From: Owenweeksia sp048267305
GTDB lineage: Bacteria > Bacteroidota > Bacteroidia > Flavobacteriales > Schleiferiaceae
Assembly (NCBI GenBank): GCA_048267305.1
Contig: JBLWXT010000018.1
Coordinates: 1-64,000, forward strand
DNA: 64,000 nucleotides
Direction: 5' to 3'
Both the position numbers and the translations under genes were made by a program. The notes beneath the pieces were generated by a model that ran no database searches, was not told where the DNA came from, and saw only the letters and a program-made list of their open reading frames with translations. Positions 8,694 through 16,699 of this stretch are shown here, in pieces. The stretch's first letter is position 1, and each line of letters starts with the position of its first letter.

Positions 8694-10286
8694 TTATTGC
8701 ATGATCTTCGCCATCACATGATAGCGGGGGTCATCTACACTGTGCTCAATAACACCAGCCAGTTTGGGCGAGGCCTTAATCATCAATGCCTGACACTCTT
8801 CACTTAAATGTTGAATTTTAAGTGATTTGCCTGCCGCCTCATATTTCTCCACCAATACAAATAATGCCTCAAGGGCAGAGTGGTCGGCAACGCGTGATTC
8901 CATAAAGTCAATCACCACCTTATCGGGATCACCCTTTACATCAAACTTAGAATTGAAGGCCTGAATACTACCAAAGAAAAGGGGACCCCAGATTTCATAT
9001 ACCTTGATGCCATCTTCAGTAAGGTACTTTTTGGCACGTATGCGCTTGGCGTTTTCCCATGCAAAAACCAGGGCACTCATTACTATACCGGCCATTACGG
9101 CTATGGCCAAATCAAAAATCACCGTGAGGGCCGAAACGGAAATCAGCACTATAGCATCACTAACCGGAATTTTATTTAATATCCTGAAGCTACTCCAGGC
9201 AAAAGTGCCGATAACCACCATAAACATTACCCCTACCAGGGCTGCAATAGGAACCTGCTCAATTAATCCGGAAGCAAAAAGAATAAATATCAAAAGGGTA
9301 ACGGCAGCTACAATCCCCGAAAGGCGTGTTCTACCTCCTCCTTTAATGTTAATGATAGATTGCCCGATCATGGCACAACCGCCCATTCCTCCAAAAAATC
9401 CGGTAACGATATTAGCACCACCCTGAGCCAAACACTCACGATTGGAATTACCGCGGGTTTCAGTCAACTCATCTATAAGGTTTAGCGTCATTAAGGATTC
9501 TATCAATCCAATGGCAGCAAGGATTACAGCATAAGGCCCAATAAAGACCAGTGTTTCCCATGTAAATGGAATTTTGCTGAAGATGTCCATTTGAAACTGT
9601 GGAAGTCCGCCCGAAAGACCTTCTCCCCCACCATCTTTAATAAAGCTGCCCACGGTGGCCGAATCCAGGTTACCCAAAATCACTATTCCAGATACTACTA
9701 CTATGGCAATAAGTGCCTCAGGTAATTTTTTATTGAGCTTGGGCAAAAAGTACATAATGGCCATGGTAAGGCCTACAAGGCCAATCATCAACCAAAGTTC
9801 GGTTCCTCCCATCCATACTTTTTCACCACCTACAAACTTTTTAAACATACCCAGTTGCGAAAGGAAAATCACAATGGCCAAACCATTTACAAAGCCCATC
9901 ATTACCGGGTGAGGAATGAGGCGTACAAACTTCCCAAGCTTTAAAACCCCAACCAACATCTGAATACATCCCATAAGAATAACAGTGGCAAAGAGGTAAT
10001 AAAGACCAAGATTTTCACCTTCGGCCCCCATGGCATTGCCATCGGCTACAAGACTTACCATAACTACAGCCAGTGCCCCTGTGGCACCACTTATCATACC
10101 GGGGCGGCCACCAAAAACAGCGGTGATAAGACCAACCATAAAGGCAGCATATAATCCAACCAAAGGATCAACGCCAGCCACAAAGGCAAAGGCCACAGCC
10201 TCAGGCACCAAAGCAAGGGCTACCGTCAATCCACTAAGGATATCATTCTTGGCGTTGGTGGTGCGTTTCCTTATGAATTCTCTCAT
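8694..10286 (-). CDS. SulP family anion transporter with STAS domain
   Basis: Inner-membrane anion permease of the SulP (SLC26) family, 530 aa. It has about 12 hydrophobic segments in the first 400 residues, including the family signature region GLTVALALVPEAVAFAF near the N terminus. A cytoplasmic STAS domain (about 420-525) contains VVIDFMESRVADHSALEAL. Family members carry sulfate, bicarbonate or dicarboxylates. The sequence resembles BicA-like sodium/bicarbonate carriers as well as sulfate permeases, and no sulfate assimilation gene is adjacent, so the substrate is open. It has its own strong promoter. Confidence 0.9.
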   Translation of the reverse strand: MREFIRKRTTNAKNDILSGLTVALALVPEAVAFAFVAGVDPLVGLYAAFMVGLITAVFGGRPGMISGATGALAVVMVSLVADGNAMGAEGENLGLYYLFATVILMGCIQMLVGVLKLGKFVRLIPHPVMMGFVNGLAIVIFLSQLGMFKKFVGGEKVWMGGTELWLMIGLVGLTMAIMYFLPKLNKKLPEALIAIVVVSGIVILGNLDSATVGSFIKDGGGEGLSGGLPQFQMDIFSKIPFTWETLVFIGPYAVILAAIGLIESLMTLNLIDELTETRGNSNRECLAQGGANIVTGFFGGMGGCAMIGQSIINIKGGGRTRLSGIVAAVTLLIFILFASGLIEQVPIAALVGVMFMVVIGTFAWSSFRILNKIPVSDAIVLISVSALTVIFDLAIAVMAGIVMSALVFAWENAKRIRAKKYLTEDGIKVYEIWGPLFFGSIQAFNSKFDVKGDPDKVVIDFMESRVADHSALEALFVLVEKYEAAGKSLKIQHLSEECQALMIKASPKLAGVIEHSVDDPRYHVMAKIMQ

Positions 10287-10305
10287 GACGTGGGGGTTTG
10301 TAAAA

Positions 10306-10343
10306 AAGTGTGCAAAAGTAGTTGTTTAAAAAACGGAGGGCAA
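10306..10343 (-). promoter_or_regulatory. Promoter of the SulP transporter gene
   Basis: On the reverse strand, TTG (10343-10341) and TACTTTTG (10320-10313) are separated by 20 bases. This matches the Bacteroidota sigma-A consensus (TTG, about 19 bases, TAnnTTTG). Transcription would begin near 10306, leaving about a 20-base leader before the ATG at 10286. Confidence 0.7.
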
Positions 10344-10459
10344 GATTATCAAAGTTTGGCAAGCTGTGGTTTTGTTAAAATTTTAAATACTGCCCGGTTG
10401 TGCTCCGTCATTCCTCTAAATTCTTTAATTTCCTCGCCTCTTAAAGCTAACCTCACACT

Positions 10460-10891
10460 TTGCGAATATTAGTTGCCATTTTTGTACTGATTACTTTTTC
10501 TGCGGCAGCGCAACCCATCACCTATAACTACTGTATAAAAACTGATAAGCTCGGAAGCTTTAAAGCACAGGTTACCTTTCGTGCTGTAGACTTTGGTGAT
10601 TTCACAGCCAAACAGCTTTTGCTGGCAGAAGTAAGACCCGCCTTGGGCGATACTGTCAACATCGTTGTGGTGAAAGGCACTGCCTGCCCTTGTGGTAAAA
10701 ATTGTGATGTGTTTAAGGTTACCCCTAAAAAAATAAGTGGAAACATGGGCACCAACTATGATAATGGGGGTGCTAAAACTCTTCCTGCCTCTTCCGCTGC
10801 CGCTATAGATTGCCTTATATATGAGGCCAAATCATTATTTGATGACCCCGCTGGATTTTTGAAAAGAAACATATTCGGCACTAAGGACTAG
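10460..10891 (+). CDS. Hypothetical secreted protein with TTG start, 143 aa
   Basis: Not recognised. Translation appears to start at TTG (10460); this gives a clean signal peptide, MRILVAIFVLITFSAAAQ, and no ATG is available that would keep it. The mature protein holds a Cys-rich patch (TACPCGKNCDVF) that could bind metal or form disulfides, and a DCLIY cysteine further on. It has no obvious partner, lying between the divergent SulP gene and the MarR operon. It could be a small periplasmic or secreted protein. Confidence 0.6.
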   Translation: MRILVAIFVLITFSAAAQPITYNYCIKTDKLGSFKAQVTFRAVDFGDFTAKQLLLAEVRPALGDTVNIVVVKGTACPCGKNCDVFKVTPKKISGNMGTNYDNGGAKTLPASSAAAIDCLIYEAKSLFDDPAGFLKRNIFGTKD

Positions 10892-10903
10892 AGTGTTTTT
10901 TTA

Positions 10904-10942
10904 CATCAATTGTTGATATATCAAATATATTCACAATATTTG
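10904..10942 (+). promoter_or_regulatory. Putative MarR operator/promoter (copy 1)
   Basis: CATCAATTGTTGATATATCA (10904-10923) contains the palindrome TTGATATATCAA (10913-10924). Almost the same sequence stands before the next gene. A TTG at 10913-10915, 19 bases from a near-consensus -7 (AATATTTG, 10935-10942), would put the palindrome over the -33 element, as expected for autorepression by the MarR protein. Confidence 0.55.
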
Positions 10943-10961
10943 TTCTGCAATAAATACAAAC

Positions 10962-11393
10962 ATGAGTCAGGATCTAAACGATGTAATTCTTTTCCAGATT
11001 GAGAGAACCAATAAAACGGCCAAGCAATTCTCGCAAAAGGAGTTTGACCGGATTGGCCTGGGAATAACAGTAGATCAGTGGGTACTCTTAAAAATCATTG
11101 AAAAACACCAACCGCTTTCGCAGAAGGAACTGGCCATTCAGTCGCTGCGCGACCCGGCAAGCATAACAAGAACCCTGGATTTACTGGAGAAGAAAGCTTA
11201 CATAGTGCGTGCCGCAATTGCAGACAACAGAAGGCAGCACAACATTAACCTTACCCCTGCCGGGGAAAAATTTGTGCAAGACAACATGGAACTAGTAAAT
11301 ACTCATAGGCAACAAAGCACAGCCGGCTTTACTTCCGAAGAATTGAATTCACTAAAAACAATGCTTCTAAAAATTCAGCAAAACATGAGTTGA
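10962..11393 (+). CDS. MarR family transcriptional regulator
   Basis: 143-residue winged-helix regulator of the MarR family. It has the usual helix / winged-helix / helix order: N-terminal dimerisation helices, then the DNA-binding region QKELAIQSLRDPASITRTLDLLEKKAYIVR, where the last half is the recognition helix, and the wing (AIADNRRQHNINLTPAGE). A C-terminal helix completes the dimer interface. MarR proteins normally repress their own operon and release DNA on binding phenolic ligands or on oxidation. There is no cysteine, so ligand binding is the likelier switch. Related palindromes precede this gene and the following DOMON gene. Confidence 0.9.
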   Translation: MSQDLNDVILFQIERTNKTAKQFSQKEFDRIGLGITVDQWVLLKIIEKHQPLSQKELAIQSLRDPASITRTLDLLEKKAYIVRAAIADNRRQHNINLTPAGEKFVQDNMELVNTHRQQSTAGFTSEELNSLKTMLLKIQQNMS

Positions 11394-11405
11394 GTTTTTT
11401 TAGCC

Positions 11406-11422
11406 CATCAATTGATATATCA
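11406..11422 (+). promoter_or_regulatory. Putative MarR operator (copy 2)
   Basis: CATCAATTGATATATCA lies 20 bases before the DOMON gene. It shares CATCAATTG and TTGATATATCA with copy 1 (10904-10923) and differs by loss of three bases in the middle. It contains two overlapping perfect palindromes, ATCAATTGAT and TGATATATCA. Binding by the upstream MarR protein is inferred. Confidence 0.5.
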
Positions 11423-11442
11423 TTATTTGATACCACAACAAA

Positions 11443-11955
11443 ATGAACATACTTAATTTAAACACTTACCTACTGCTTACTATGATTGGCTACACTCCAA
11501 CGGCACCCGATAGCTCGTGGCCAAACACTATTCAAAAAAATGGAATGACCGTAAGCTGGAAGCATGAAGGCAATCGGGTATTCTTTGAAATGACTGCCCC
11601 CACAACGGGCTGGGTAGCCATCGGGTTTAACCCGGATGAGGGCATTACAGCAACCTACCTGCTAATGGGCCGGGTGGTAAATGGAGAAGCCGAACTCGTT
11701 GAACATTACACCCTGGCTCCGGGAAATTACAAAGACATCGAAAGTCTGGGAGACAAAGTGGCCGTAGCAAATGTTAGTGGCGAGGAGAGCGGGAACACAT
11801 CCACCATCCGCTTTTCCCTTCCGGTAAAAACCGATGGAAAATATCAAAAATCACTAACCACTGAACTAAAATACACCATGCTCATGGCCTTTAGCCGCGA
11901 TGACGATTTTCAGCATCATTCCATGATGCGCACCTCCACATCAATTAAACTTTAA
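11443..11955 (+). CDS. DOMON domain-containing protein
   Basis: 170-residue protein dominated by a DOMON domain (about 25-165), an immunoglobulin-like beta-sandwich that binds haem b or sugars in dopamine beta-monooxygenase, cellobiose dehydrogenase and relatives. Typical signs are VSWKHEGNRVFFEMTAP, TGWVAIGF and the late MAFSRDDDFQHHSMM, whose Met and His residues are candidate axial haem ligands. The N terminus (LNTYLLLTMIGYTP) is a weak export signal. Between the MarR gene and an NTF2-like gene it probably belongs to one regulated transcript. Haem or redox function is inferred. Confidence 0.8.
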   Translation: MNILNLNTYLLLTMIGYTPTAPDSSWPNTIQKNGMTVSWKHEGNRVFFEMTAPTTGWVAIGFNPDEGITATYLLMGRVVNGEAELVEHYTLAPGNYKDIESLGDKVAVANVSGEESGNTSTIRFSLPVKTDGKYQKSLTTELKYTMLMAFSRDDDFQHHSMMRTSTSIKL

Positions 11956-11979
11956 TAATTATCTAAATCCCAAATTAAA

Positions 11980-12405
11980 ATGAAAAAGACCCTACTGGCG
12001 GGAATGTTAGCCGTGATTACAGCCGTTCCTGCACTAAGTCAAAACCCAGAAGAAATGGCCATAACACAGGCCATAAACACCTTTGCCAAAGCCGCTGACA
12101 ATAGTGATGCCAATGCTATTGCTGAAATGCTGGATGACAATTTCAGGATTGTAATGAACCAGCTATTTGGAAGTAAGGAAGTAAGCATAATGCCCAAAAC
12201 GGTATATGTGGAAAAAATACGTACCAAGGAGTTTGGCGGTGAGCCACGAAAAGTGACCATTGAAAATGTGATGATAAACGGTAACACCGCTTCGGCCAGG
12301 ATTACCTATGCCGGAGCAAAAATGACTTTTGTATCACTAACCTCTTTAATTAAAAATGCAGATGGCCAATGGAAATTGGTAAGTGAGATGCCGGTGGTAA
12401 AATAG
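11980..12405 (+). CDS. NTF2-like (SnoaL/DUF4440-type) secreted protein
   Basis: 141-residue protein with a signal peptide (MKKTLLAGMLAVITAVPALSQ) and a single NTF2-like cone-shaped domain: helix AINTFAKAADNSDANAIAEML, strand NFRIVM, and late strands TVENVMINGN...ARITYAG and GQWKLVSEM. Such domains bind small hydrophobic ligands or catalyse simple isomerisation or lyase steps. It is the last gene of the MarR-DOMON cassette (24 bases from the DOMON stop) and is followed by a strong terminator, so the three genes probably form one operon. Confidence 0.8.
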   Translation: MKKTLLAGMLAVITAVPALSQNPEEMAITQAINTFAKAADNSDANAIAEMLDDNFRIVMNQLFGSKEVSIMPKTVYVEKIRTKEFGGEPRKVTIENVMINGNTASARITYAGAKMTFVSLTSLIKNADGQWKLVSEMPVVK

Positions 12406-12426
12406 CCGCTTCTCTACATTTGTTAA

Positions 12427-12462
12427 AAAAAACCTGATCCGTAAAAGCCGATCAGGTTTTTT
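12427..12462 (+). terminator. Intrinsic terminator of MarR-DOMON-NTF2 operon
   Basis: A 13-base perfect stem (AAAAAACCTGATC with GATCAGGTTTTTT) with a 10-base loop, ending in a T run. It lies 22 bases after the NTF2-like stop codon. Confidence 0.85.
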
Positions 12463-12504
12463 AGTTTCGTTAGGTTTAAAACAAATCCCGTATTTTTCCA
12501 ATCC

Positions 12505-13974
12505 ATGGGAAAAGCTAAAATTTTACTCTTCGTCTTCACCTTACTTATTGCAGGCCTTAAGGCCCAGCAGCCGCTATGGCATATTTCGCTTATCGCTGAG
12601 CAAAGCATTTCAGAGGTTGGGCATGATAAAGTTCAGTCCGCCTGGTTTGTAACCGGAAAGGACACCGTGTACACGCTACATTTAAAAGACAGCAAAATTG
12701 TGGGGCGCACCACTCCTTATGATTTTGATACCATTTGGACGGATGGAGATTCCTTGTACCAAAGGCATGTAGATTTTTTGAGGGATACGGAAGAGCGGGC
12801 GGCTTATACAAGAAATAAAAGTTCTGCAACCAGTTCTTATGAGAATGGAAAAAGAGTAAGGAGAATAGAGTTGAGACTCGATGAAAATGGTGAAATGTAC
12901 TTCCATTGGGATTGGACACCCCACCAACAGGTAATCAGCAAAATTGAAAAAGGCAAGGAATATATGCGGGTTTTTAACCCTAGTGAGCCGTGGTGGATTT
13001 CATATTATAATAGTGACCATGATACAACAAGAATGTGGGATGTTCAACATGGTGATACCGTTGGCCATTGGTTTCGTTGGAATAACTTTTCTGATAGATC
13101 TTCGATAAATTTTAAGAGACATCTCACTAGAACCATAACACACGGAGATACAACTTCATTTGTTACCTACTTCCCAGAGAGAACTGATTCAAACTATAGC
13201 ATTGATACAAAAGATAAAACGACAGAAGTTCTATACACAAAACCTCAAAGTGAAAGGTATAGGGTTGCTAATAAGCATCACTCATGGCAGGGGGCCGAAG
13301 TAAAATATGAATATCAGTATTTAGCTTCGAGTGATACGGCAAGGCATAAGATGTCGATTTTGAACCCAGATGAGTATCCTAGTCAGACTGGCTCCTTAAG
13401 GCTGATAAAACAGGTTTATTATGATAAAGATTCCGCTCTGTATAAAACTGTAAGCTTTATCTATAATGCAGCTGGAGAGCTATCTCAACTAAAAGTAAAA
13501 AAACACAACAATGTTGAATACACGGTAGCTACGAACCCTTGGCCTGATGAACCTGAAATGTATTATGAAGGCGGTCCAATGGTGGTTGAAAAACCTTACA
13601 CCACTACACTGAAAGTCTCTGGAATGCTAGAGGATAAAATAACTGTGAACTCAAAAACTCTGAAGGATCATATCTTGGATCAAGTAACTCTTTACGAGTT
13701 TGAAACAAATTTCAGAAAATATGATGAATGGTGGAACGAAACCATCATCATTGAAATTGGAGCGGATAGAACTATTAATGGTGTAAGTCGCTCACCAAGC
13801 TCTGAGCTTTGGGTGGATGAGTTTCTCCGCAAAACGAAAGACCAGCAAATTACCACCCCAAAGAAATTAAAAACAGTACTCTACTACATTGATAGTAGTG
13901 GCAAAAAGCGAAAGCAAAAACTGGAATATATTTTATTGCCTGTAGAATTACAAGCAAGGAATGAGATGGAATAG
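12505..13974 (+). CDS. Hypothetical secreted protein, 489 aa
   Basis: Not recognised. An N-terminal signal peptide (MGKAKILLFVFTLLIAGLKAQ) leads into a long beta-strand-rich protein full of Asp-Thr and Tyr/Trp residues, with segments such as NAAGELSQLKVKKHNNVEY resembling the strands of RHS/YD-like or TonB-C-like extracellular domains. The C-terminal region (about 365-480: EKPYTTTLKVSGM...RTINGVSRSPSSELWVDEF...) could be a TonB C-terminal-like domain. No sorting tail is present. It is probably periplasmic or cell-surface. Codon use looks like that of its neighbours. Confidence 0.7.
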   Translation: MGKAKILLFVFTLLIAGLKAQQPLWHISLIAEQSISEVGHDKVQSAWFVTGKDTVYTLHLKDSKIVGRTTPYDFDTIWTDGDSLYQRHVDFLRDTEERAAYTRNKSSATSSYENGKRVRRIELRLDENGEMYFHWDWTPHQQVISKIEKGKEYMRVFNPSEPWWISYYNSDHDTTRMWDVQHGDTVGHWFRWNNFSDRSSINFKRHLTRTITHGDTTSFVTYFPERTDSNYSIDTKDKTTEVLYTKPQSERYRVANKHHSWQGAEVKYEYQYLASSDTARHKMSILNPDEYPSQTGSLRLIKQVYYDKDSALYKTVSFIYNAAGELSQLKVKKHNNVEYTVATNPWPDEPEMYYEGGPMVVEKPYTTTLKVSGMLEDKITVNSKTLKDHILDQVTLYEFETNFRKYDEWWNETIIIEIGADRTINGVSRSPSSELWVDEFLRKTKDQQITTPKKLKTVLYYIDSSGKKRKQKLEYILLPVELQARNEME

Positions 13975-14022
13975 ATTCACTTTATTTTTTCAATACCTAC
14001 CTTTATACCTCATTCTGACTCC

Positions 14023-15297
14023 GTGAAGAACCTCATCACCTTCCTCCTATTATGCATGGCATTTGTGGCCTTCGGCCAAAGCCAAACCAAGCGTGTACTC
14101 TTTATTGGCAATAGTTACACTTACGTGAATGACTTGCCCAAAATGATAGCCGATATGGCCGCTGCCACAGGTGATACCTTGATATATGACCGCAGTACAC
14201 CGGGAGGTTTCACCCTTCAGGGACATAGCACCAACGCTACCACCATAAGCAAAATAAAAGCCAGCAACTGGGACTATGTGGTTTTACAGGAACAAAGTCA
14301 GCGTCCATCCTTTCCAATTAGCCAGGTACAGACAAGTGTTTTTCCCTATGCCCGATTACTGGATAGTTTGATAAACCATCACGACTCCTGTGCTGAAACG
14401 GTTTTTTATATGACCTGGGGACGTAAAAACGGAGATGCATCCAACTGTGCCTTTTTCCCTCCACTTTGTACTTATCAAGGTATGGATAGCTTACTCAGCC
14501 TACGCTACCGTATGATGGCTGACAGCAATGATGCCATTGTTTCACCGGTTGGGGCGGTTTGGAATTACATCCGGGCTAACCACCCAAATATTGAATTGTA
14601 TTCGTCTGACAAAAGCCATCCATCCGTGTCGGGAACCTATGCTGCAGCCTGTTCGTTTTATTCCACCTTTTTTAGAAAGGACCCGAGTTTAGTTCCATTC
14701 AATTCATCACTAACACCCATTGAAGCCATAAGCATACGTAGCGCTGCCAAAGTGGTGGCGTTTGACAGTTTACCTAAATGGCACATTGGGGAATATGATC
14801 CGGTGGCGAGTTTTAATTACATGTCCTTACCCGATACAGCATGTACAGTTCATTTTACCAATAACTCTAAAAATGCTGATACCTATTATTGGGATTTTGG
14901 TGATGGAACGTTCTCATCGCTTGAAAATCCTTCGCATACCTACCAGATGGGTGGATCTGTTTCAGTAAGGTTAACAGCCAGCAAATGTGGAAAGTCTAAC
15001 GATACGGTACGTGTACTTTTTGATCCTTGCAATATTGGCCTTGTTGAGTTTTACAACCAAAATTTGAGCTGGAGTATTTTCCCAAACCCGGTAAACACAG
15101 CGCTACATATCAACGAGTTATTAAAATCAAATTATTCTTTTTTGATTCTTAATTCCATTGGGATTGAGATGACGCAAGGGAACCTGGAAGAGGAAAGTCA
15201 AAGTCTTGATGTAACAAGTTTGCCAACAGGCATTTACTTCCTCCATCTAACAGAAAAGGGAAAATCATTGGGCTACCGAAAGTTTGTGAAAAACTAA
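14023..15297 (+). CDS. SGNH/GDSL-like hydrolase with PKD and T9SS sorting domains
   Basis: Secreted modular esterase-like protein, 424 aa, starting at GTG. After the signal peptide (NLITFLLLCMAFVAFG) comes an SGNH-hydrolase-like domain (about 22-235): FIGNSYTY holds the block I serine (GNS for GDS), WDYVVLQEQSQRP a later block, and SDKSHPSVSG the catalytic Asp/His block. A PKD domain (about 255-335) carries YYWDFGDGTFSSLENPSHTY. A T9SS type A tail (about 350-424, WSIFPNPVNT to RKFVKN) sends it to the surface. It is likely an acetyl- or carbohydrate esterase, but the substrate is unknown. Confidence 0.85.
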   Translation: MKNLITFLLLCMAFVAFGQSQTKRVLFIGNSYTYVNDLPKMIADMAAATGDTLIYDRSTPGGFTLQGHSTNATTISKIKASNWDYVVLQEQSQRPSFPISQVQTSVFPYARLLDSLINHHDSCAETVFYMTWGRKNGDASNCAFFPPLCTYQGMDSLLSLRYRMMADSNDAIVSPVGAVWNYIRANHPNIELYSSDKSHPSVSGTYAAACSFYSTFFRKDPSLVPFNSSLTPIEAISIRSAAKVVAFDSLPKWHIGEYDPVASFNYMSLPDTACTVHFTNNSKNADTYYWDFGDGTFSSLENPSHTYQMGGSVSVRLTASKCGKSNDTVRVLFDPCNIGLVEFYNQNLSWSIFPNPVNTALHINELLKSNYSFLILNSIGIEMTQGNLEEESQSLDVTSLPTGIYFLHLTEKGKSLGYRKFVKN

Positions 15298-15299
15298 CT

Positions 15300-16688
15300 A
15301 TGTACAAATCAACCTTTTTCACTCTGCTCATTATAACGCTGCTATGGTCATGTAACAGCCAAGAGGAAAACGCTAAAGCAGATATACCTCAACAATCCGA
15401 GCTCTTTCAAAATATTGACAGCTACATTAAAAGCCATGTATCTAATGGTAAATTCAAGGGCAGTGTTTTAATTACCCGAAAGGACTCCATACTATTTCAA
15501 AAGTCGTATGGTTTAGCCGACATCGAATCGAATATTGCCAATGCCGATTCTACCAAATTTTTAATCGGTTCCATAACCAAGCCCTTTACCGCATTAGCTA
15601 TTGTACTTTTAGAGAAAGAGGGAAAATTGTCTTTAAACGATTCCTTATCAAAATATTTCCCTGATTTCCCAAAAGGGAATAGTGTGACCATTCACCACCT
15701 GCTTACTCATACTTCAGGAATCAGAGACTACCACTCCTTGCCCGATTGGAAAGAGGACAGTCAACGAGATATTACTCCAAAGTATACAGTAATGCGTATG
15801 GCGGCAGAGCCATTTGACTTTGAGCCTGGTACAGATTTCAGATACTCAAACACCGGTTATATTTTACTGGGTTTAATTATAGAGCAGATCAGCGGAAAAA
15901 GCTTTGAGCAATTTATTCAGGATAAAATTTTAACTCCGCTAAAACTTCACCACACTGGAGTTTTAACCAATGAAAAAGCTATAGCTGGCTTAGCCAAGGG
16001 TTACACATCCAATCCCCGAGAAAGCAAAACAGCTGACTACATAAACTATAATCAGCCTTTTTCCTCTGGCAATATGTACTCTACGCCAACTGACTTATGG
16101 AAATTCACAAAAGCTGTAATGAGTAGCCAAATCTTAGCGGAAGGGAAAACCACCGAAATTTTTGAGAATAACGATGGTAAATATGGCTATGGCTGGGGCA
16201 TTAGAGATTTTGATGGAACCAAGGCCTTTGGCCATTATGGAGGGATGAATGGCTTTATCGGTTCCATAACGTGGCTCCCAAAAGAAGACTACTTCATCTG
16301 CATTTTAACTAATGACGACAATACTCCCAAATACAATATAACTGAAGATTTAGTGTCCACTATAAAAGGAAACGAAGTGCCAGCACCAGAGCCCATTATA
16401 CTTGATGAACTTACAGATGAAACGGTGAGTATTGTTATCGGGGACTATTTAATTAAGGACTTTGACACCCTGCACATCTACTCAACTGACGGCAAACTGT
16501 TTCTTAAAGAAACAGGGCAAAGCCCTCATGAACTCTTCCCCATCTCTGAATATGAATATGTTTTTTCGCTATTGGAGTTTGGGGTACTCTTTTCAAAAAT
16601 AGAAAACAACAAAGCTCAGGTTTTAAACTTTACAGGAAAAAACGGTTTGACAGCTGGCAGAGTGGCCCAGGCTGAAAGCTCTGAATAG
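15300..16688 (+). CDS. Serine hydrolase (beta-lactamase/penicillin-binding-like) lipoprotein
   Basis: Class C beta-lactamase-family (Pfam Beta-lactamase) serine hydrolase, 462 aa. A lipobox LLWSC puts Cys18 at the membrane anchor. Active-site motifs are SITK (Ser-x-x-Lys), YSN in FRYSNTGYILLG, and HYGG replacing the KTG triad near residue 315. A C-terminal extension (about 370-455) is beta-rich. It begins two bases after the GDSL gene stop, suggesting a shared transcript. Family members include D-aminopeptidases, esterases and transpeptidase-like enzymes; antibiotic hydrolysis is not implied. Confidence 0.88.
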   Translation: MYKSTFFTLLIITLLWSCNSQEENAKADIPQQSELFQNIDSYIKSHVSNGKFKGSVLITRKDSILFQKSYGLADIESNIANADSTKFLIGSITKPFTALAIVLLEKEGKLSLNDSLSKYFPDFPKGNSVTIHHLLTHTSGIRDYHSLPDWKEDSQRDITPKYTVMRMAAEPFDFEPGTDFRYSNTGYILLGLIIEQISGKSFEQFIQDKILTPLKLHHTGVLTNEKAIAGLAKGYTSNPRESKTADYINYNQPFSSGNMYSTPTDLWKFTKAVMSSQILAEGKTTEIFENNDGKYGYGWGIRDFDGTKAFGHYGGMNGFIGSITWLPKEDYFICILTNDDNTPKYNITEDLVSTIKGNEVPAPEPIILDELTDETVSIVIGDYLIKDFDTLHIYSTDGKLFLKETGQSPHELFPISEYEYVFSLLEFGVLFSKIENNKAQVLNFTGKNGLTAGRVAQAESSE

Positions 16689-16699
16689 TAGTTCTTACT

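Noticed and set aside
15300..16688. Antibiotic-resistance beta-lactamase reading of the serine hydrolase.
   Set aside because: The motifs are those of the broad esterase/peptidase family; no sign of a dedicated resistance enzyme.
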